The notes: a model not told the origin generated them from the sequence alone. A stretch of DNA of 36,474 nt from Verrucomicrobiota bacterium (GCA_003217895.1 QHMS01000205.1:1-36474); one strand, 5' to 3'; shown: positions 1 to 9,956, numbered from the stretch's first letter. Numbers and translations are program-made.

Positions 1-293
1 ATCAAACGATAATCCACTTGCTGCGAAATCGGCCAGCGACTCACGTCGATTTTCTTCCAGCGCGCTTCGAACGCGGCCAAATCCTTTCGTCGCTGCTCAA
101 TGCTCGCTCGCGACCAATCGCGGATCCCGCCCGGGCGCTCGAGTCGATTCACGTCGTCGCCAGTGAATGGCGCGTATTTCGCGCGCCAAGTCCAGAAATC
201 CCCTGCGACTTTCTCGAGAGAACCAGTTTGGGCGCACAAACTGGTTAACGAAGCGGGAAAGAAAATTACTAACGCGGCGTATGCACTTTTCAT
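1..293 (-). CDS. N-terminal part of a secreted protein, possibly DUF885 family (truncated by window edge)
   Basis: Minus-strand frame open from ATG at 293 to the window edge: MKSAYAALVIFFPASLTSLCAQTGSLEKVAGDFWTWRAKYAPFTGDDVNRLERPGGIRDWS...FEARWKKIDVSRWPISQQVDYRL. It has a signal-peptide-like N-terminus. It is missing from the ORF track because it has no stop in the window. The family call is from memory. Confidence 0.5.
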   Translation of the reverse strand, partial: MKSAYAALVIFFPASLTSLCAQTGSLEKVAGDFWTWRAKYAPFTGDDVNRLERPGGIRDWSRASIEQRRKDLAAFEARWKKIDVSRWPISQQVDYRL

Positions 294-443
294 TCTTCAT
301 AGTTTTGAGAAGCAGGCAGGATGAGAAAAGCAAAAATTAGAGCGATCGACGGTTTGCGCGAGACCGAGTTTGCGAGACGACGGGAAAGCTCCAAATTCCA
401 AGCTCGAATATCCATTGAAACTGCAAGCTTCAAATCCGCAACG

Positions 444-539
444 CCGTCATTCCAAGCGAAATCGCGGAATCCCGCGGCAGAACCCACAGATAATTCTACG
501 GGATCCTTCGACTCCGCTTTGCTTTGCTCAAGATGACGG
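444..539. repeat. Imperfect-palindrome intergenic element, 'TCATTCTGAGC' type
   Basis: Ends CCGTCATTC...AAGATGACGG are inverted. The body GCGAAATCGCGGAATCC / GGATCCTTCGACTCCGC is partly self-complementary. Related to 35044-35127. Confidence 0.6.
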
Positions 540-540
540 T

Positions 541-2601
541 GTGGCGAAGCTTTGTGCCGGCGTCGTATTTCTTATTGCGCTGCTTCTCTTTAGCTGGACA
601 CTCGCTCCCACGGTGACTCCGACCGACAGCGGCGAATTGATTCTGGCCGCTCATGGGCTTGGGGTCGCGCATCCCCCGGGTTTCCCTCTGTGGGTCATGC
701 TCGCGCATCTCGCATCGCTCGTGCCGTTGGGAAACGTTGCGGTGCGGATCAATTTTTTGGATGCCATTTTCGCCGCGCTCGCTTGCGCAGTGCTCACTCT
801 CGTTGTGGCGCAACTAATGCTCACGGCCGCATATCTTGCCACGTCGAAACGAAGCAAAAAAGGCGCGCAATCCCGCAGTCGCGGGGCATCCTCCACAAGT
901 TCGGCTGCAAGGGATGAAGATTCGGGCATTGACCGGCTTTTGGTGTTCGCACCTGCGCTTGGCGCGGGCTTGCTCATGGCATTCTCTCGCACGCTTTGGT
1001 CGTATGCGACGATCGCCGAGGTCTATACTCTCAACACGCTGCTTATCCTCATTGTCTTCTTTTTGATGTTGCGGTGGCGGCGGCTCGTGACACAGACAAT
1101 GCTGTCTGCGCGTCTGCACGCGGCCACGGCGGTCACCAAGCACGACGGTTGGCTCTATGCCGCGGCTGCGGTGTTTGGCTTAGCGCTGGGCGATCATCAC
1201 GTCACAGTGGGACTGACGCTTCCAGCAGTAGCTGTTATCGTCTACAGGACGCAGGGCCTGAAATTTTTTGCGAGCCGCCGACTACTCTATGCCGCAGTGA
1301 TTTCGATCGGCGCGCTGGTCGTTGTTTATGCGTATTTGCCATTTGCGGCGTCGCGCTCGCCTCTCATCAACTGGGGCAATCCACATTCGCTGCAAGAGAT
1401 CTGGTGGCACATCACCGGCAGACAATATCGGGTGTTCCTCTCGTTTACTCCCATGATGATGGGAGCCCAGTTCGTAGAATTTTGCCGAATGCTCCTGCGC
1501 GAATTCGGACCTGCGTGGCTGCCTTTGCCGCTGGTGCTTGCCCTTGCGGGCTTCGCCGCTGCTTTCAAGCAAGACCGCACAACTTTCTGGTTTCTTGCGT
1601 TTATCGTCATTGCCAATTTCGCGTATGACTTCAGCTACGAAATCGCGGAGGATAAAGACGCGTACTACCTGCCGGTGTTTATTTCCATCGCGCTTGCTGC
1701 CGGGTTCGGTATCCGTTGGCTGATCCAGCTGAGCTCTGCGAAGTCCATCTCGTTGGGAAAATCGTACGGTGTTGCCGCGACTGCCGTTCTGCTCGCATCA
1801 GCGACAGCGTTCGTGGCCAATTGGCCGTTCAACAACCGCAGCCATTACTTTATTGCGCACGATTACGTTGAAAATCTGTTCAGCGCGATCGCGCCCGATG
1901 GACTGTTGCTGACGCAAGACTGGCAGGTCGTGTCCCCAATGTTCTATGTACAAGAAATCGAACAACACCGGACCGACGTGAAGGTGCTTGATATTAATCT
2001 GCTGCGCCGCTCGTGGTATTTCGATTACCTGAAGCACGCGCATCCCGGATTGATGGATCGATCGCGGGAGAAAATCGATCCATACGTTGAGCTTCTTAAA
2101 CAATGGGAGCGCGATCCCGCGGCCTTTAAAAACAACGCGCTGCTAACCCAAAAAATCAGCACGGCATTTTTGGAAACGGTTCAGTCGATGGTGAGGAATG
2201 AATTCAAGGTCGCTCCGGTTTACATGACTAATGATGTGTTGTCGGCCGACAAAACGAACGGCTACTTGACTCAATGGATCCCGCAAACCTATCAACTTGT
2301 CCCGCAAGGCCTGGTTTTTAACCTTGCAACTGATTCAAGCTTTCACGATTCGTCTGACCTGCGGCTCGAGACCCGTGGTTTGAATGACAGCACCGTGCGA
2401 TTTGAGAAAGATGACGTTGTGAACCTCAAGATCTTGTCTGCCTATACCAGCATGCTGATCAACCGCGGCCGCTATCTAGCGGCATTCAATCAGCACAGCC
2501 GCGCCATTATTACCTTTAAAGAGGCACTTGCGCTAGATCCCAGCCTCGCTGCTGCGCAACAAGGTCTCGCGGAAAGCGCAGCAAAAATGTCGACTCCGTA
2601 G
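541..2601 (+). CDS. DUF2723-family multi-pass membrane protein with C-terminal TPR-like segment
   Basis: PTDSGELILAAHGLGVAHPPGFPLWVMLAHLASLVPLG signature and many TM segments. The ORF extends to 370, but that part is the palindromic repeat, so GTG at 541 is a more plausible start. Confidence 0.85.
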   Translation: MAKLCAGVVFLIALLLFSWTLAPTVTPTDSGELILAAHGLGVAHPPGFPLWVMLAHLASLVPLGNVAVRINFLDAIFAALACAVLTLVVAQLMLTAAYLATSKRSKKGAQSRSRGASSTSSAARDEDSGIDRLLVFAPALGAGLLMAFSRTLWSYATIAEVYTLNTLLILIVFFLMLRWRRLVTQTMLSARLHAATAVTKHDGWLYAAAAVFGLALGDHHVTVGLTLPAVAVIVYRTQGLKFFASRRLLYAAVISIGALVVVYAYLPFAASRSPLINWGNPHSLQEIWWHITGRQYRVFLSFTPMMMGAQFVEFCRMLLREFGPAWLPLPLVLALAGFAAAFKQDRTTFWFLAFIVIANFAYDFSYEIAEDKDAYYLPVFISIALAAGFGIRWLIQLSSAKSISLGKSYGVAATAVLLASATAFVANWPFNNRSHYFIAHDYVENLFSAIAPDGLLLTQDWQVVSPMFYVQEIEQHRTDVKVLDINLLRRSWYFDYLKHAHPGLMDRSREKIDPYVELLKQWERDPAAFKNNALLTQKISTAFLETVQSMVRNEFKVAPVYMTNDVLSADKTNGYLTQWIPQTYQLVPQGLVFNLATDSSFHDSSDLRLETRGLNDSTVRFEKDDVVNLKILSAYTSMLINRGRYLAAFNQHSRAIITFKEALALDPSLAAAQQGLAESAAKMSTP

Positions 2602-2679
2602 CAGCCGATTAGAAGCTGGATCGCTAAGTTAACCGATTCATTTCTTGCCAGATCAGCGGATTGCTTCTAAACGGGCAGG

Positions 2680-4050
2680 ATGAAAATCACATTACGTGTT
2701 TTTGTAATTTTCTTGTCTCTCCGCATCGCGGCGCAGGCTGCGGATCAGTTAATCGTTTTGAAGGCGGCGCGATTCTTTGACGGTAAGTCGGACGCGCTCG
2801 TGCAAAATGCCGTGGTGATCGTTCAGGGCGATAAGATTATCGATGCCGGGAGCAATCTGCCGGTCCCGAGCGACGCGCAGGTAATCGATCTGGGTGATGC
2901 AACACTTTCCCCTGGCTTCATGGATGCGCATACGCATCTGACCGCCGATTTTTCTGGTAATTACAATGAGCGCCGGCTGCAGGAACTCGATCTGAACGTG
3001 TCCGAACACGCGATCCGCGCGACGGCCTTTGCCCGGGCAACCGTCGAAGCCGGGTTTATAACCGTGCGCGATTTGGGCAGCCGTTTCGTTGGCAGTCACG
3101 AATTCGTCGATGTTGCCCTGCGCAATTCGATCAACAAGGGCGTGATCGCCGGACCTCGCATGCTGGTTGCGACCAAGGGAATCGGTGCCACGGGCGGTCA
3201 CTTTGATCCAACAAACGGGTTCCGGGATTTCCTTTTTCGGCGCGAATCGGATTTCACCGATGGAATCGCGAATGGCCCCGACGAAATCCGAAAAGCAGTG
3301 CGATTTGAGGTGAAGAATGGCGCGGACGTGATTAAGGCCGCAGTTTCCGGAGGTGTGCTTTCGCTCGGGGACGAAGTGGATACGCCGCAATTGACGCCGG
3401 CGGAAATGACGGCCCTGGTTGATGAATCGCACAGGTTGCGCAAGAAAGTGGCCGTGCATTGTCACGGCGACCAGGCCGCCCGCGAGGCCATCGAGGCGGG
3501 CGTCGATTCCATTGAGCACGGCTCGTTTATGAAACCGGAAACGCTTACGATGATGAAAAAGAAGGGAACTTTCCTCACGCCGACGCTGATGGCTTCGGAG
3601 TGGATCATGGGCAAACTCGACAATTATCCGCCGGCGCTACAAGCGAAAGCAAAGGCGGCCTACCGTGCGCGCTCGGAAATGTTTCGAAATGCGGTCAAGA
3701 TGGGCATCAAGATTTCATTTGGAACCGACGCCGCGGTCTTTCCACACGGACAGAACGCGAAAGAATTCAAGTTAATGGTCGATCTAAGCATGAAACCAAT
3801 CGACGCATTGAAATCCGCCACGGCAAACGATGCCGAGCTTCTCGGCATCGCGCAAAAAGTCGGGACTCTGGAAAAAGGAAAACTGGCCGACATCATTGCA
3901 ATGCCAGGCGACCCGACTTCAGACATTACTGCAACCGAGCGCGTCACGTTCGTGATGAAAGAAGGCAAAATCATTCGGCAAGGCCCGCGCACGGCGCAGG
4001 GAACCGTCAAAGCGACGATCATGCCCGATGTCTCAGAGCCAGTGGATTAA
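2680..4050 (+). CDS. Secreted amidohydrolase-family protein (imidazolonepropionase/prolidase-like)
   Basis: Signal peptide, then LSPGFMDAHTHLTAD, VAVHCHGDQAAREAIEAGVDSIEHGSF, ISFGTDAAVFPHG and LEKGKLADIIAMPGDP. Confidence 0.92.
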   Translation: MKITLRVFVIFLSLRIAAQAADQLIVLKAARFFDGKSDALVQNAVVIVQGDKIIDAGSNLPVPSDAQVIDLGDATLSPGFMDAHTHLTADFSGNYNERRLQELDLNVSEHAIRATAFARATVEAGFITVRDLGSRFVGSHEFVDVALRNSINKGVIAGPRMLVATKGIGATGGHFDPTNGFRDFLFRRESDFTDGIANGPDEIRKAVRFEVKNGADVIKAAVSGGVLSLGDEVDTPQLTPAEMTALVDESHRLRKKVAVHCHGDQAAREAIEAGVDSIEHGSFMKPETLTMMKKKGTFLTPTLMASEWIMGKLDNYPPALQAKAKAAYRARSEMFRNAVKMGIKISFGTDAAVFPHGQNAKEFKLMVDLSMKPIDALKSATANDAELLGIAQKVGTLEKGKLADIIAMPGDPTSDITATERVTFVMKEGKIIRQGPRTAQGTVKATIMPDVSEPVD

Positions 4051-4075
4051 CGGAGCGATTTGTCGACGCAAGGCT

Positions 4076-4103
4076 TTGACAAACCGGAGATAGAGGCTAC
4101 GTT
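4076..4103 (+). promoter_or_regulatory. Candidate sigma70-like promoter upstream of rplA
   Basis: TTGACA (4076-4081), 16-nt spacer, TACGTT (4098-4103). Perfect -35 and weak -10, in the gap before rplA. Confidence 0.3.
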
Positions 4104-4189
4104 CCGTGTCCCGCTCGTTGGATTTGACCGGGAAAACTTTTTAAGCAGGAGCCTGGTTGCACGTGACCGGGCATTTGAACTGCACGGGA

Positions 4190-4891
4190 ATGCAAAGAAA
4201 TCGAAGCAAACGTTATCGCGCGGCCGCCGAGCAGGTGGATCGGAGCAAGAGTTACAATCTTGCAGACGCTGTCTCAAGACTGAAGAAGTTTCCGCCGACG
4301 AAGTTTGATCAGACCGTGACGGTCTCGTTTCGCCTGGGGGTTGACCCAAAGCAATCTGATCAGATGGTGCGCGGGACCTGCCCGCTTCCGCATGGACGCG
4401 GCAAACAGGTGCGGGTCCTCGTCTTCGCGGAAGGTGAGGCGGCGAAGGCCGCCACGGAAGCTGGCGCGGAATTTGTTGGCATGAAAGAGCTGATTCAAAA
4501 ATGCCAGGAAGGTTTTCAGGATTTTGATGTTGCGATCGCCACTCCTGCTGCAATGGCGGAAGTTCGGAAACTGGGAAAGGTGCTCGGACCGCGCGGATTA
4601 ATGCCAAATCCCAGAACTGGAACAGTGTCCGACGACACCGCAAAAGCGGTGCAGGAGGTGAAGGCGGGCCGGGTCGAATTCAAGCTCGACAAGAACGGCA
4701 ACGTGGCGGTGCCGGTTGGAAAGGTTTCGTTTGAAGAAAATGCGCTTGTGGAAAATGGAAATGCAGTAATCGAAGCGGTTGTGCGGGCGCGCCCAGCGAC
4801 AGCCAAAGGTCGCTACCTTGAAGGCGTGACAATCAGTGCGACCATGTCCCCCGGAGTTCGCGTTGATCCAGCCCCGTATTTGAGTCTATAA
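4190..4891 (+). CDS. rplA: 50S ribosomal protein L1
   Basis: MQRNRSKRYRAAAEQVDRSKSYNLADAVSRLKK...GKVLGPRGLMPNPRTGTV. Start placed by homology to the usual L1 N-terminus. Confidence 0.97.
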   Translation: MQRNRSKRYRAAAEQVDRSKSYNLADAVSRLKKFPPTKFDQTVTVSFRLGVDPKQSDQMVRGTCPLPHGRGKQVRVLVFAEGEAAKAATEAGAEFVGMKELIQKCQEGFQDFDVAIATPAAMAEVRKLGKVLGPRGLMPNPRTGTVSDDTAKAVQEVKAGRVEFKLDKNGNVAVPVGKVSFEENALVENGNAVIEAVVRARPATAKGRYLEGVTISATMSPGVRVDPAPYLSL

Positions 4892-4905
4892 AGAATGAGC
4901 GAAGC

Positions 4906-5439
4906 ATGAGACCAGAAAAACCCGACATCGTTTCAGATCTGTCTGACAAATTGAAACAGTCGCCTTATGTGCTCGTAACCGATTATCAGCACATGAAGGT
5001 GGCTGATTTCAGCGAATTGCGGAACCGGCTGGCCCCTGCCGGTGCCGAGATGCACGTGGTGAAAAATAATTTTCTTAAACGTGCCATGGCCGATTCAGGT
5101 TTCCCGGACATCGGGGACCAGTTGGTTGGCCAAACGGCTGTTGTAACAGGCGAGAAGGACGTGGCGCCAGTTGCAAAAATTTTTAAGACGTTCGCGGCCG
5201 AATTTAAAATCGCCGCCCTCAAGCTTGGCTTTGTCGATCGCACTGTTCTGTCCATTGCGGATTTGGAAACGTTGGCCGACTTGCCACCGCGCGAAATTTT
5301 GCAGGCGCAATTCCTGGGACTGCTCCTGTCGCCTGCCACAAAACTGGTGCGTTTATTGAATGAACCAGCCTCCGCATTGGCACGGTTACTCAATGCAAAG
5401 GCTCAAAAGGAAGCAAAACCAGCGGAGGCGAGCACATAA
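4906..5439 (+). CDS. rplJ: 50S ribosomal protein L10
   Basis: MRPEKPDIVSDLSDKLKQSPYVLVTDYQHMKVADFSELRNRL...VVKNNFLKRAM; located between rplA and rplL. Confidence 0.96.
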   Translation: MRPEKPDIVSDLSDKLKQSPYVLVTDYQHMKVADFSELRNRLAPAGAEMHVVKNNFLKRAMADSGFPDIGDQLVGQTAVVTGEKDVAPVAKIFKTFAAEFKIAALKLGFVDRTVLSIADLETLADLPPREILQAQFLGLLLSPATKLVRLLNEPASALARLLNAKAQKEAKPAEAST

Positions 5440-5490
5440 AGATTTCGTCCCGTCTTTTGGCGGGTCGAGGAACTAAACGAAAACTGTCCG

Positions 5491-5508
5491 AGCCGATGGC
5501 TATCGGCT
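5491..5508 (+). terminator. Attenuator/terminator-like hairpin between rplJ and rplL
   Basis: AGCCGAT-GGCT-ATCGGCT (7-bp stem, 4-nt loop) followed by TTAATTCTT. A second short hairpin CCCGTC-TTTT-GGCGGG lies at 5449-5464. Confidence 0.45.
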
Positions 5509-5554
5509 TTAATTCTTCGAAGGCTTTCGGAGGCGGCAATTGGAGGAAAATAAA

Positions 5555-5950
5555 ATGGCAGATACAGAAAAATTGGTGGAGCAACTCAGCAACTTATCGG
5601 TGCTGGAGATTGCTGGATTGGTGAAGCAACTTGAGGAAAAATGGGGCGTGAGCGCAGCCGCGCCGGTCGCAATTGCCGCTGGCCCTGCTGCAGCGGGCGC
5701 ACCTGGCGGAACCGCAGCTCCCGCGGCTGAGGAAAAAACGACGTTTGACGTGACGCTGAAGGAAATGGGTGCGAACAAGATCGCCGTGATCAAGGAGGTC
5801 CGCGGCGCCGTGCCGGGACTTGGTTTGGCGGAAGCGAAAGCGCTGGTCGAAGGAGCGCCTAAGATAATCAAGGAAGGCGTGACGAAGCAAGAGGCGGACG
5901 AGATGAAGAAAAAGATCGAAGCCGCCGGTGCAAAAGTTGAAATTAAGTAA
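5555..5950 (+). CDS. rplL: 50S ribosomal protein L7/L12
   Basis: [32 protein letters not shown]...[24 protein letters not shown]...[20 protein letters not shown] upstream. Confidence 0.98.
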   Translation: MADTEKLVEQLSNLSVLEIAGLVKQLEEKWGVSAAAPVAIAAGPAAAGAPGGTAAPAAEEKTTFDVTLKEMGANKIAVIKEVRGAVPGLGLAEAKALVEGAPKIIKEGVTKQEADEMKKKIEAAGAKVEIK

Positions 5951-6085
5951 AGAATCGAGGTTTTGGTCGGCCGCTAGGGCAGAAACGACTTGCGCAGCGG
6001 CTGATCTGGAGTAAAATTGGTTTGGTTAAAGCTAGGCAGAGGTTATTTTAACGCGGTACTCGACGACCGAACACAAAATTGGCAG

Positions 6086-6123
6086 CAAAACAGTGGCCAT
6101 TGATTTGACAGACCACTGTTTTG
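6086..6123 (+). promoter_or_regulatory. 11-bp perfect inverted repeat in the rplL-rpoB spacer (candidate attenuator), with TTGACA in its loop
   Basis: CAAAACAGTGG (6086-6096) and CCACTGTTTTG (6113-6123) are exact reverse complements. The 16-nt loop contains TTGACA at 6105-6110. Confidence 0.5.
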
Positions 6124-6230
6124 GTGTCATCTTTGTGCCCTTCGCTCGTCGCTGAACTGGTAAAATCTTGCCCACGTTGGCTACAGTTGGGGTGTCGCTG
6201 CGAGGTTTTAGCTCTTGAGGTTAAGTGACT

Positions 6231-8336
6231 ATGTCGGAACGCATACATTTTGGCAGCATTAAGGAAGGCATTGAACCGCCCAATCTGATTGAGGTTCAAG
6301 CCAATTCATACGTCGATTTCCTGCAGAAGGATGTCCCTTATTCGAAGCGAAAAAATCAGGGACTCCAAGCTGTTTTCAAGGAGGTTTTCCCAATCGAAAG
6401 CTACGACGAGAAAGCGGTGCTTGATTTCAGTCATTATGACATCGGCGAGCCGAAACTGACCGCTCTCGAAGCGCAGCGGGAAGGACAGACATATAGCGCG
6501 CCGCTGCACGTCACGTTCCAGCTGCGAGAAGAGAAAGGCACCAAGGAAGAAAAGGTGTACATGGGCGAAATCCCCCTGATGACGCCGCAAGGTACTTTCG
6601 TCATTAATGGAGCAGAGCGTGTGGTTGTGAGTCAGTTGCATCGCTCTCCGGGAATCGCCTTCGAATCAACGGTCCACGTCAACGGCAAAGTGCTCTACAG
6701 CTTTCGGATCATTCCAGACCGCGGTTCATGGATTGAAGTGCAATTCGATACGGCAGATCTTCTTTACATTTATCTCGATCGACGCAAGCGGCGTCGAAAG
6801 TTTCTCGCCACTACGTTCCTGCGTGCACTGGGTTATGGTTCCGACGAAGAGGTGATCAAGCTATTCTACAACATCGAGAACCTGAAGCTGAGCGAGAAAC
6901 TTGATGAAGAGAAGCTCGCGACCAAGGTGCTTACTGCAGATATCCGGGATGGTGAAGTGACGGTGGCGCGCGCGTTCGAACCGCTCACTCTGGCGACTGT
7001 TCGCCAAATTATCGCACTCAAGATTCACGAGGTGAAAGTGATCGACATCTCGACCGATGACACCATCGTTAAGGCGCTGAGAAAAGATCCGGCGCATGAC
7101 CAGGAAGAGGCGCTGAAAGACATTTATCGACGCCTTCGCCCAGGTGACCCGCCCACCGTAGCCAACGCCCGCGCCTTGCTAAAAAGGCTGTTTTTCGATC
7201 CAAAAAAATATGATCTTGGGCGCGTCGGCCGTTACAAGATTAATCAAAAACTGGGGATCAACGTCGATCCCACCGAGCGGATCTTGACCGACAAAGATTT
7301 CATCGCGGCAATTAAGTATTTGATCAATTTGCGCCGCGGCGAAGGCACCCTCGATGATATTGATCATCTCGGCAGTCGGCGAGTGCGCACTGTAGGCGAA
7401 TTATTGGCGAACCAATGCCGCGTGGGTCTTGCTCGCACGGAGCGCTTGGTCAAAGAGCGTATGACGCTTTTCGACATCAATGTTGATGGAATGACACCGC
7501 AGAAGCTCATCAATCCAAAAGCGCTCAGTGCGGTTATCCGGGATTTCTTTGGGCGTTCACAGCTTTCACAGTTTATGGATCAAACAAATCCCCTCGCAGA
7601 ATTGACGCACAAGCGGCGTTTGTCAGCTCTCGGTCCTGGAGGTCTCAGTCGAGAACGTGCCGGATTCGAAGTGCGTGACGTTCATCCTTCCCATTATGGG
7701 CGCATTTGTCCGATCGAGACGCCTGAAGGCCCAAACATTGGGTTAATCAGTTCGATGAGCACTTTCGCGCGCATCAATGAGTTTGGTTTTATCGAGACGC
7801 CTTATCGGAAGGTGGAAAAAGGCCGCGTGAGCGACGAGATTGAATACCTTACCGCCGACCGCGAAGAGAATTTCCTCGTGGCGCAAGCCAATGCGCCTGT
7901 GGACGGACGCGGACATTTCACCGGGGAAAAAGTTTCTGTGCGCTACCGCGGCGACTTTCTCGAAGTCGATCCCGCCAAAGTGAATTACATGGACGTTTCT
8001 CCGAAACAGCTGGTGTCGGTAGCAGCCGGCCTCATCCCCTTCCTTGAACACGACGACGCAAACCGGGCGCTGATGGGATCTAACATGCAACGTCAGGGCG
8101 TGCCGCTGGTCGTTTCCGAGGCCCCGCTCGTAGGCACCGGGCTGGAGCAAAAAGTGGCGCGAGATTCCCACGCCGTTGTGTTGGCCGCTGAAAGCGGCAA
8201 GGTCGCGTCCGTTACGGCGGACCAAATTGTTGTTACCAAGGATGGCCATCTACCGGAAAGCAAAAAGAAGCTGAAGACGGATCCCGAGGCAGGGATTCAC
8301 GTTTATGAACTCCGCAAATTCATGCGGTCCAACGCA
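6231..8336 (+). CDS. rpoB: RNA polymerase beta subunit, N-terminal part (reading frame breaks after 8336)
   Basis: [32 protein letters not shown]...[68 protein letters not shown]...[14 protein letters not shown] at 6225 is an alternative start. The ORF runs to 8420 but is non-homologous after RSNA. Confidence 0.95.
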
Positions 8337-8341
8337 GTCAC

Positions 8342-9940
8342 GGCGAGCTCGCGCTGGGACGCAACGTGCTCGTCGCATTTATGCCGTGGAACGGATACAA
8401 CTTTGAAGACGCCATCATGATTTCTGAAAAGGTCGTGAAGGAAGACATCTACACGTCCATCCACATCGATGAATTCGAGATCGGGGCACGCGATACCAAG
8501 CTCGGACCGGAAGAAATCACGCGGGACATTCCGAACGTCAGCGAAGAAGCTTTGCGCAACCTTGGCCCGGATGGCGTGGTGCGGGTCGGAGCGGAGGTAA
8601 AACCGGGCGATATTTTGGTTGGGAAAATTACGCCGAAGAGTGAGACAGAATTGGCGCCGGAAGAGCGCCTCCTTCGCGCGATCTTTGGAGAGAAAGCAGC
8701 GGACGTAAAGGATACCTCGCTGACCGTTCCCTCAGGGACGTACGGAATCGTGATGGATGTGAAGGTCTCATCTCGTCGCGAGGTTTCGCGGGAAAAACTA
8801 ACCCCGGCGGAAACCAGACGGCAGCTCAAAACCATCAGCGAAGAACATAAGCGCAAGAAAGAGGCGCTCATTGAACAATTGACCGATTCCCTTTCGAACG
8901 TCCTGCTCGGTGAAAAAGTCCCTCTTGACGTCGTCAACGCCAAGAATGGTGAGATCATCATTCCAGCCAATCGCAAAATTACTAAAACGCTGTTGCGAAA
9001 ACTGGCAACGGCGCATGATCACATCGAGATCGATCCGAGTCCGATCCGCAACAGGATCCGTGAAATCATTGGTGCGTACGAGCACAAGTTCGCCGAGCTG
9101 GAGCTGGAACGCGATCGCGCGATGGATCGGGTCGAGAGCGGAGACGATATCGATCCGGGGATCATCAAGCAGGTCAAGGTTTACATCGCGAGCAAACGCA
9201 AGTTGAGTGTCGGTGACAAGATGGCTGGCCGGCACGGCAACAAGGGAGTCGTCGCCCGCATCGTGCCCGAAGAAGACATGCCTTTCCTGGCGGATGGAAC
9301 CCCCGTTGAAATCGTGCTTAATCCGCTTGGTGTCCCGAGCCGCATGAATGTCGGACAGGTTCTGGAAACGCACCTGGGCGTTGCTGCGAAGGCGCTCGGA
9401 TTCAAGGTAGCGACCCCCGTGTTCGACGGGATCAAGGAAAAGCAGATCCGTGAATATTTGCATGATGCCAAAAAGAAGGAGGGTTTTACTTGGATGCAGG
9501 AAAGCGGTAAAGCGCGCCTTTTCGACGGACGCACTGGAGATACGTTCGATCAGGAAGTCGTGGTTGGCTACATCTACATGATGAAGCTGGGTCACCTGGT
9601 GGCAGACAAAATTCACGCGCGCGCCGTGGGGCCGTACTCCCTTGTTACTCAGCAGCCGCTTGGCGGAAAAGCGCAATACGGTGGACAACGCTTTGGTGAA
9701 ATGGAGGTCTGGGCTCTCGAGGCCTATGGTGCCGCCTATACGTTACAAGAATTGCTGACCGTCAAATCTGACGACGCCCAAGGCCGAACCCGCATTTACG
9801 AATCGATCGTTAAGGGCGACAACTCGCTCGAAGCGGGGACGCCAGAATCTTTCAACGTTCTGATCAAGGAAATGCAGAGCCTCGGTCTCGACGTAAAGGT
9901 AGGCGGCCAGGCACCTACCTTCATGGAAAGCGTCGCATAA
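8342..9940 (+). CDS. rpoB: RNA polymerase beta subunit, C-terminal part (different frame from the N-terminal part)
   Basis: [32 protein letters not shown]...[46 protein letters not shown]...[30 protein letters not shown]. Confidence 0.95.
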   Translation, partial: GELALGRNVLVAFMPWNGYNFEDAIMISEKVVKEDIYTSIHIDEFEIGARDTKLGPEEITRDIPNVSEEALRNLGPDGVVRVGAEVKPGDILVGKITPKSETELAPEERLLRAIFGEKAADVKDTSLTVPSGTYGIVMDVKVSSRREVSREKLTPAETRRQLKTISEEHKRKKEALIEQLTDSLSNVLLGEKVPLDVVNAKNGEIIIPANRKITKTLLRKLATAHDHIEIDPSPIRNRIREIIGAYEHKFAELELERDRAMDRVESGDDIDPGIIKQVKVYIASKRKLSVGDKMAGRHGNKGVVARIVPEEDMPFLADGTPVEIVLNPLGVPSRMNVGQVLETHLGVAAKALGFKVATPVFDGIKEKQIREYLHDAKKKEGFTWMQESGKARLFDGRTGDTFDQEVVVGYIYMMKLGHLVADKIHARAVGPYSLVTQQPLGGKAQYGGQRFGEMEVWALEAYGAAYTLQELLTVKSDDAQGRTRIYESIVKGDNSLEAGTPESFNVLIKEMQSLGLDVKVGGQAPTFMESVA

Positions 9941-9956
9941 TTTTAGAGTCATCCGC

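Noticed and set aside
996-1628. 210-aa plus-strand ORF inside DUF2723
   Set aside because: Alternative frame of a gene with clear TM/DUF2723 signature; composition not protein-like.
2749-3519. 256-aa minus-strand ORF antisense to the amidohydrolase
   Set aside because: Shadow ORF; the plus strand carries clear amidohydrolase motifs.
4125-4171. Direct repeat TGACCGGG (4125-4132 and 4164-4171) upstream of rplA
   Set aside because: Only 8 nt, no extended pairing or symmetry; could be chance.
8331-8366. Programmed frameshift or intein as the explanation of the split rpoB
   Set aside because: About 30 conserved residues are absent at the junction and no intein-like sequence is present; a simple slip would not restore the protein.
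8798-9688. 296-aa minus-strand ORF antisense to rpoB
   Set aside because: Same reason: shadow ORF of a conserved gene.
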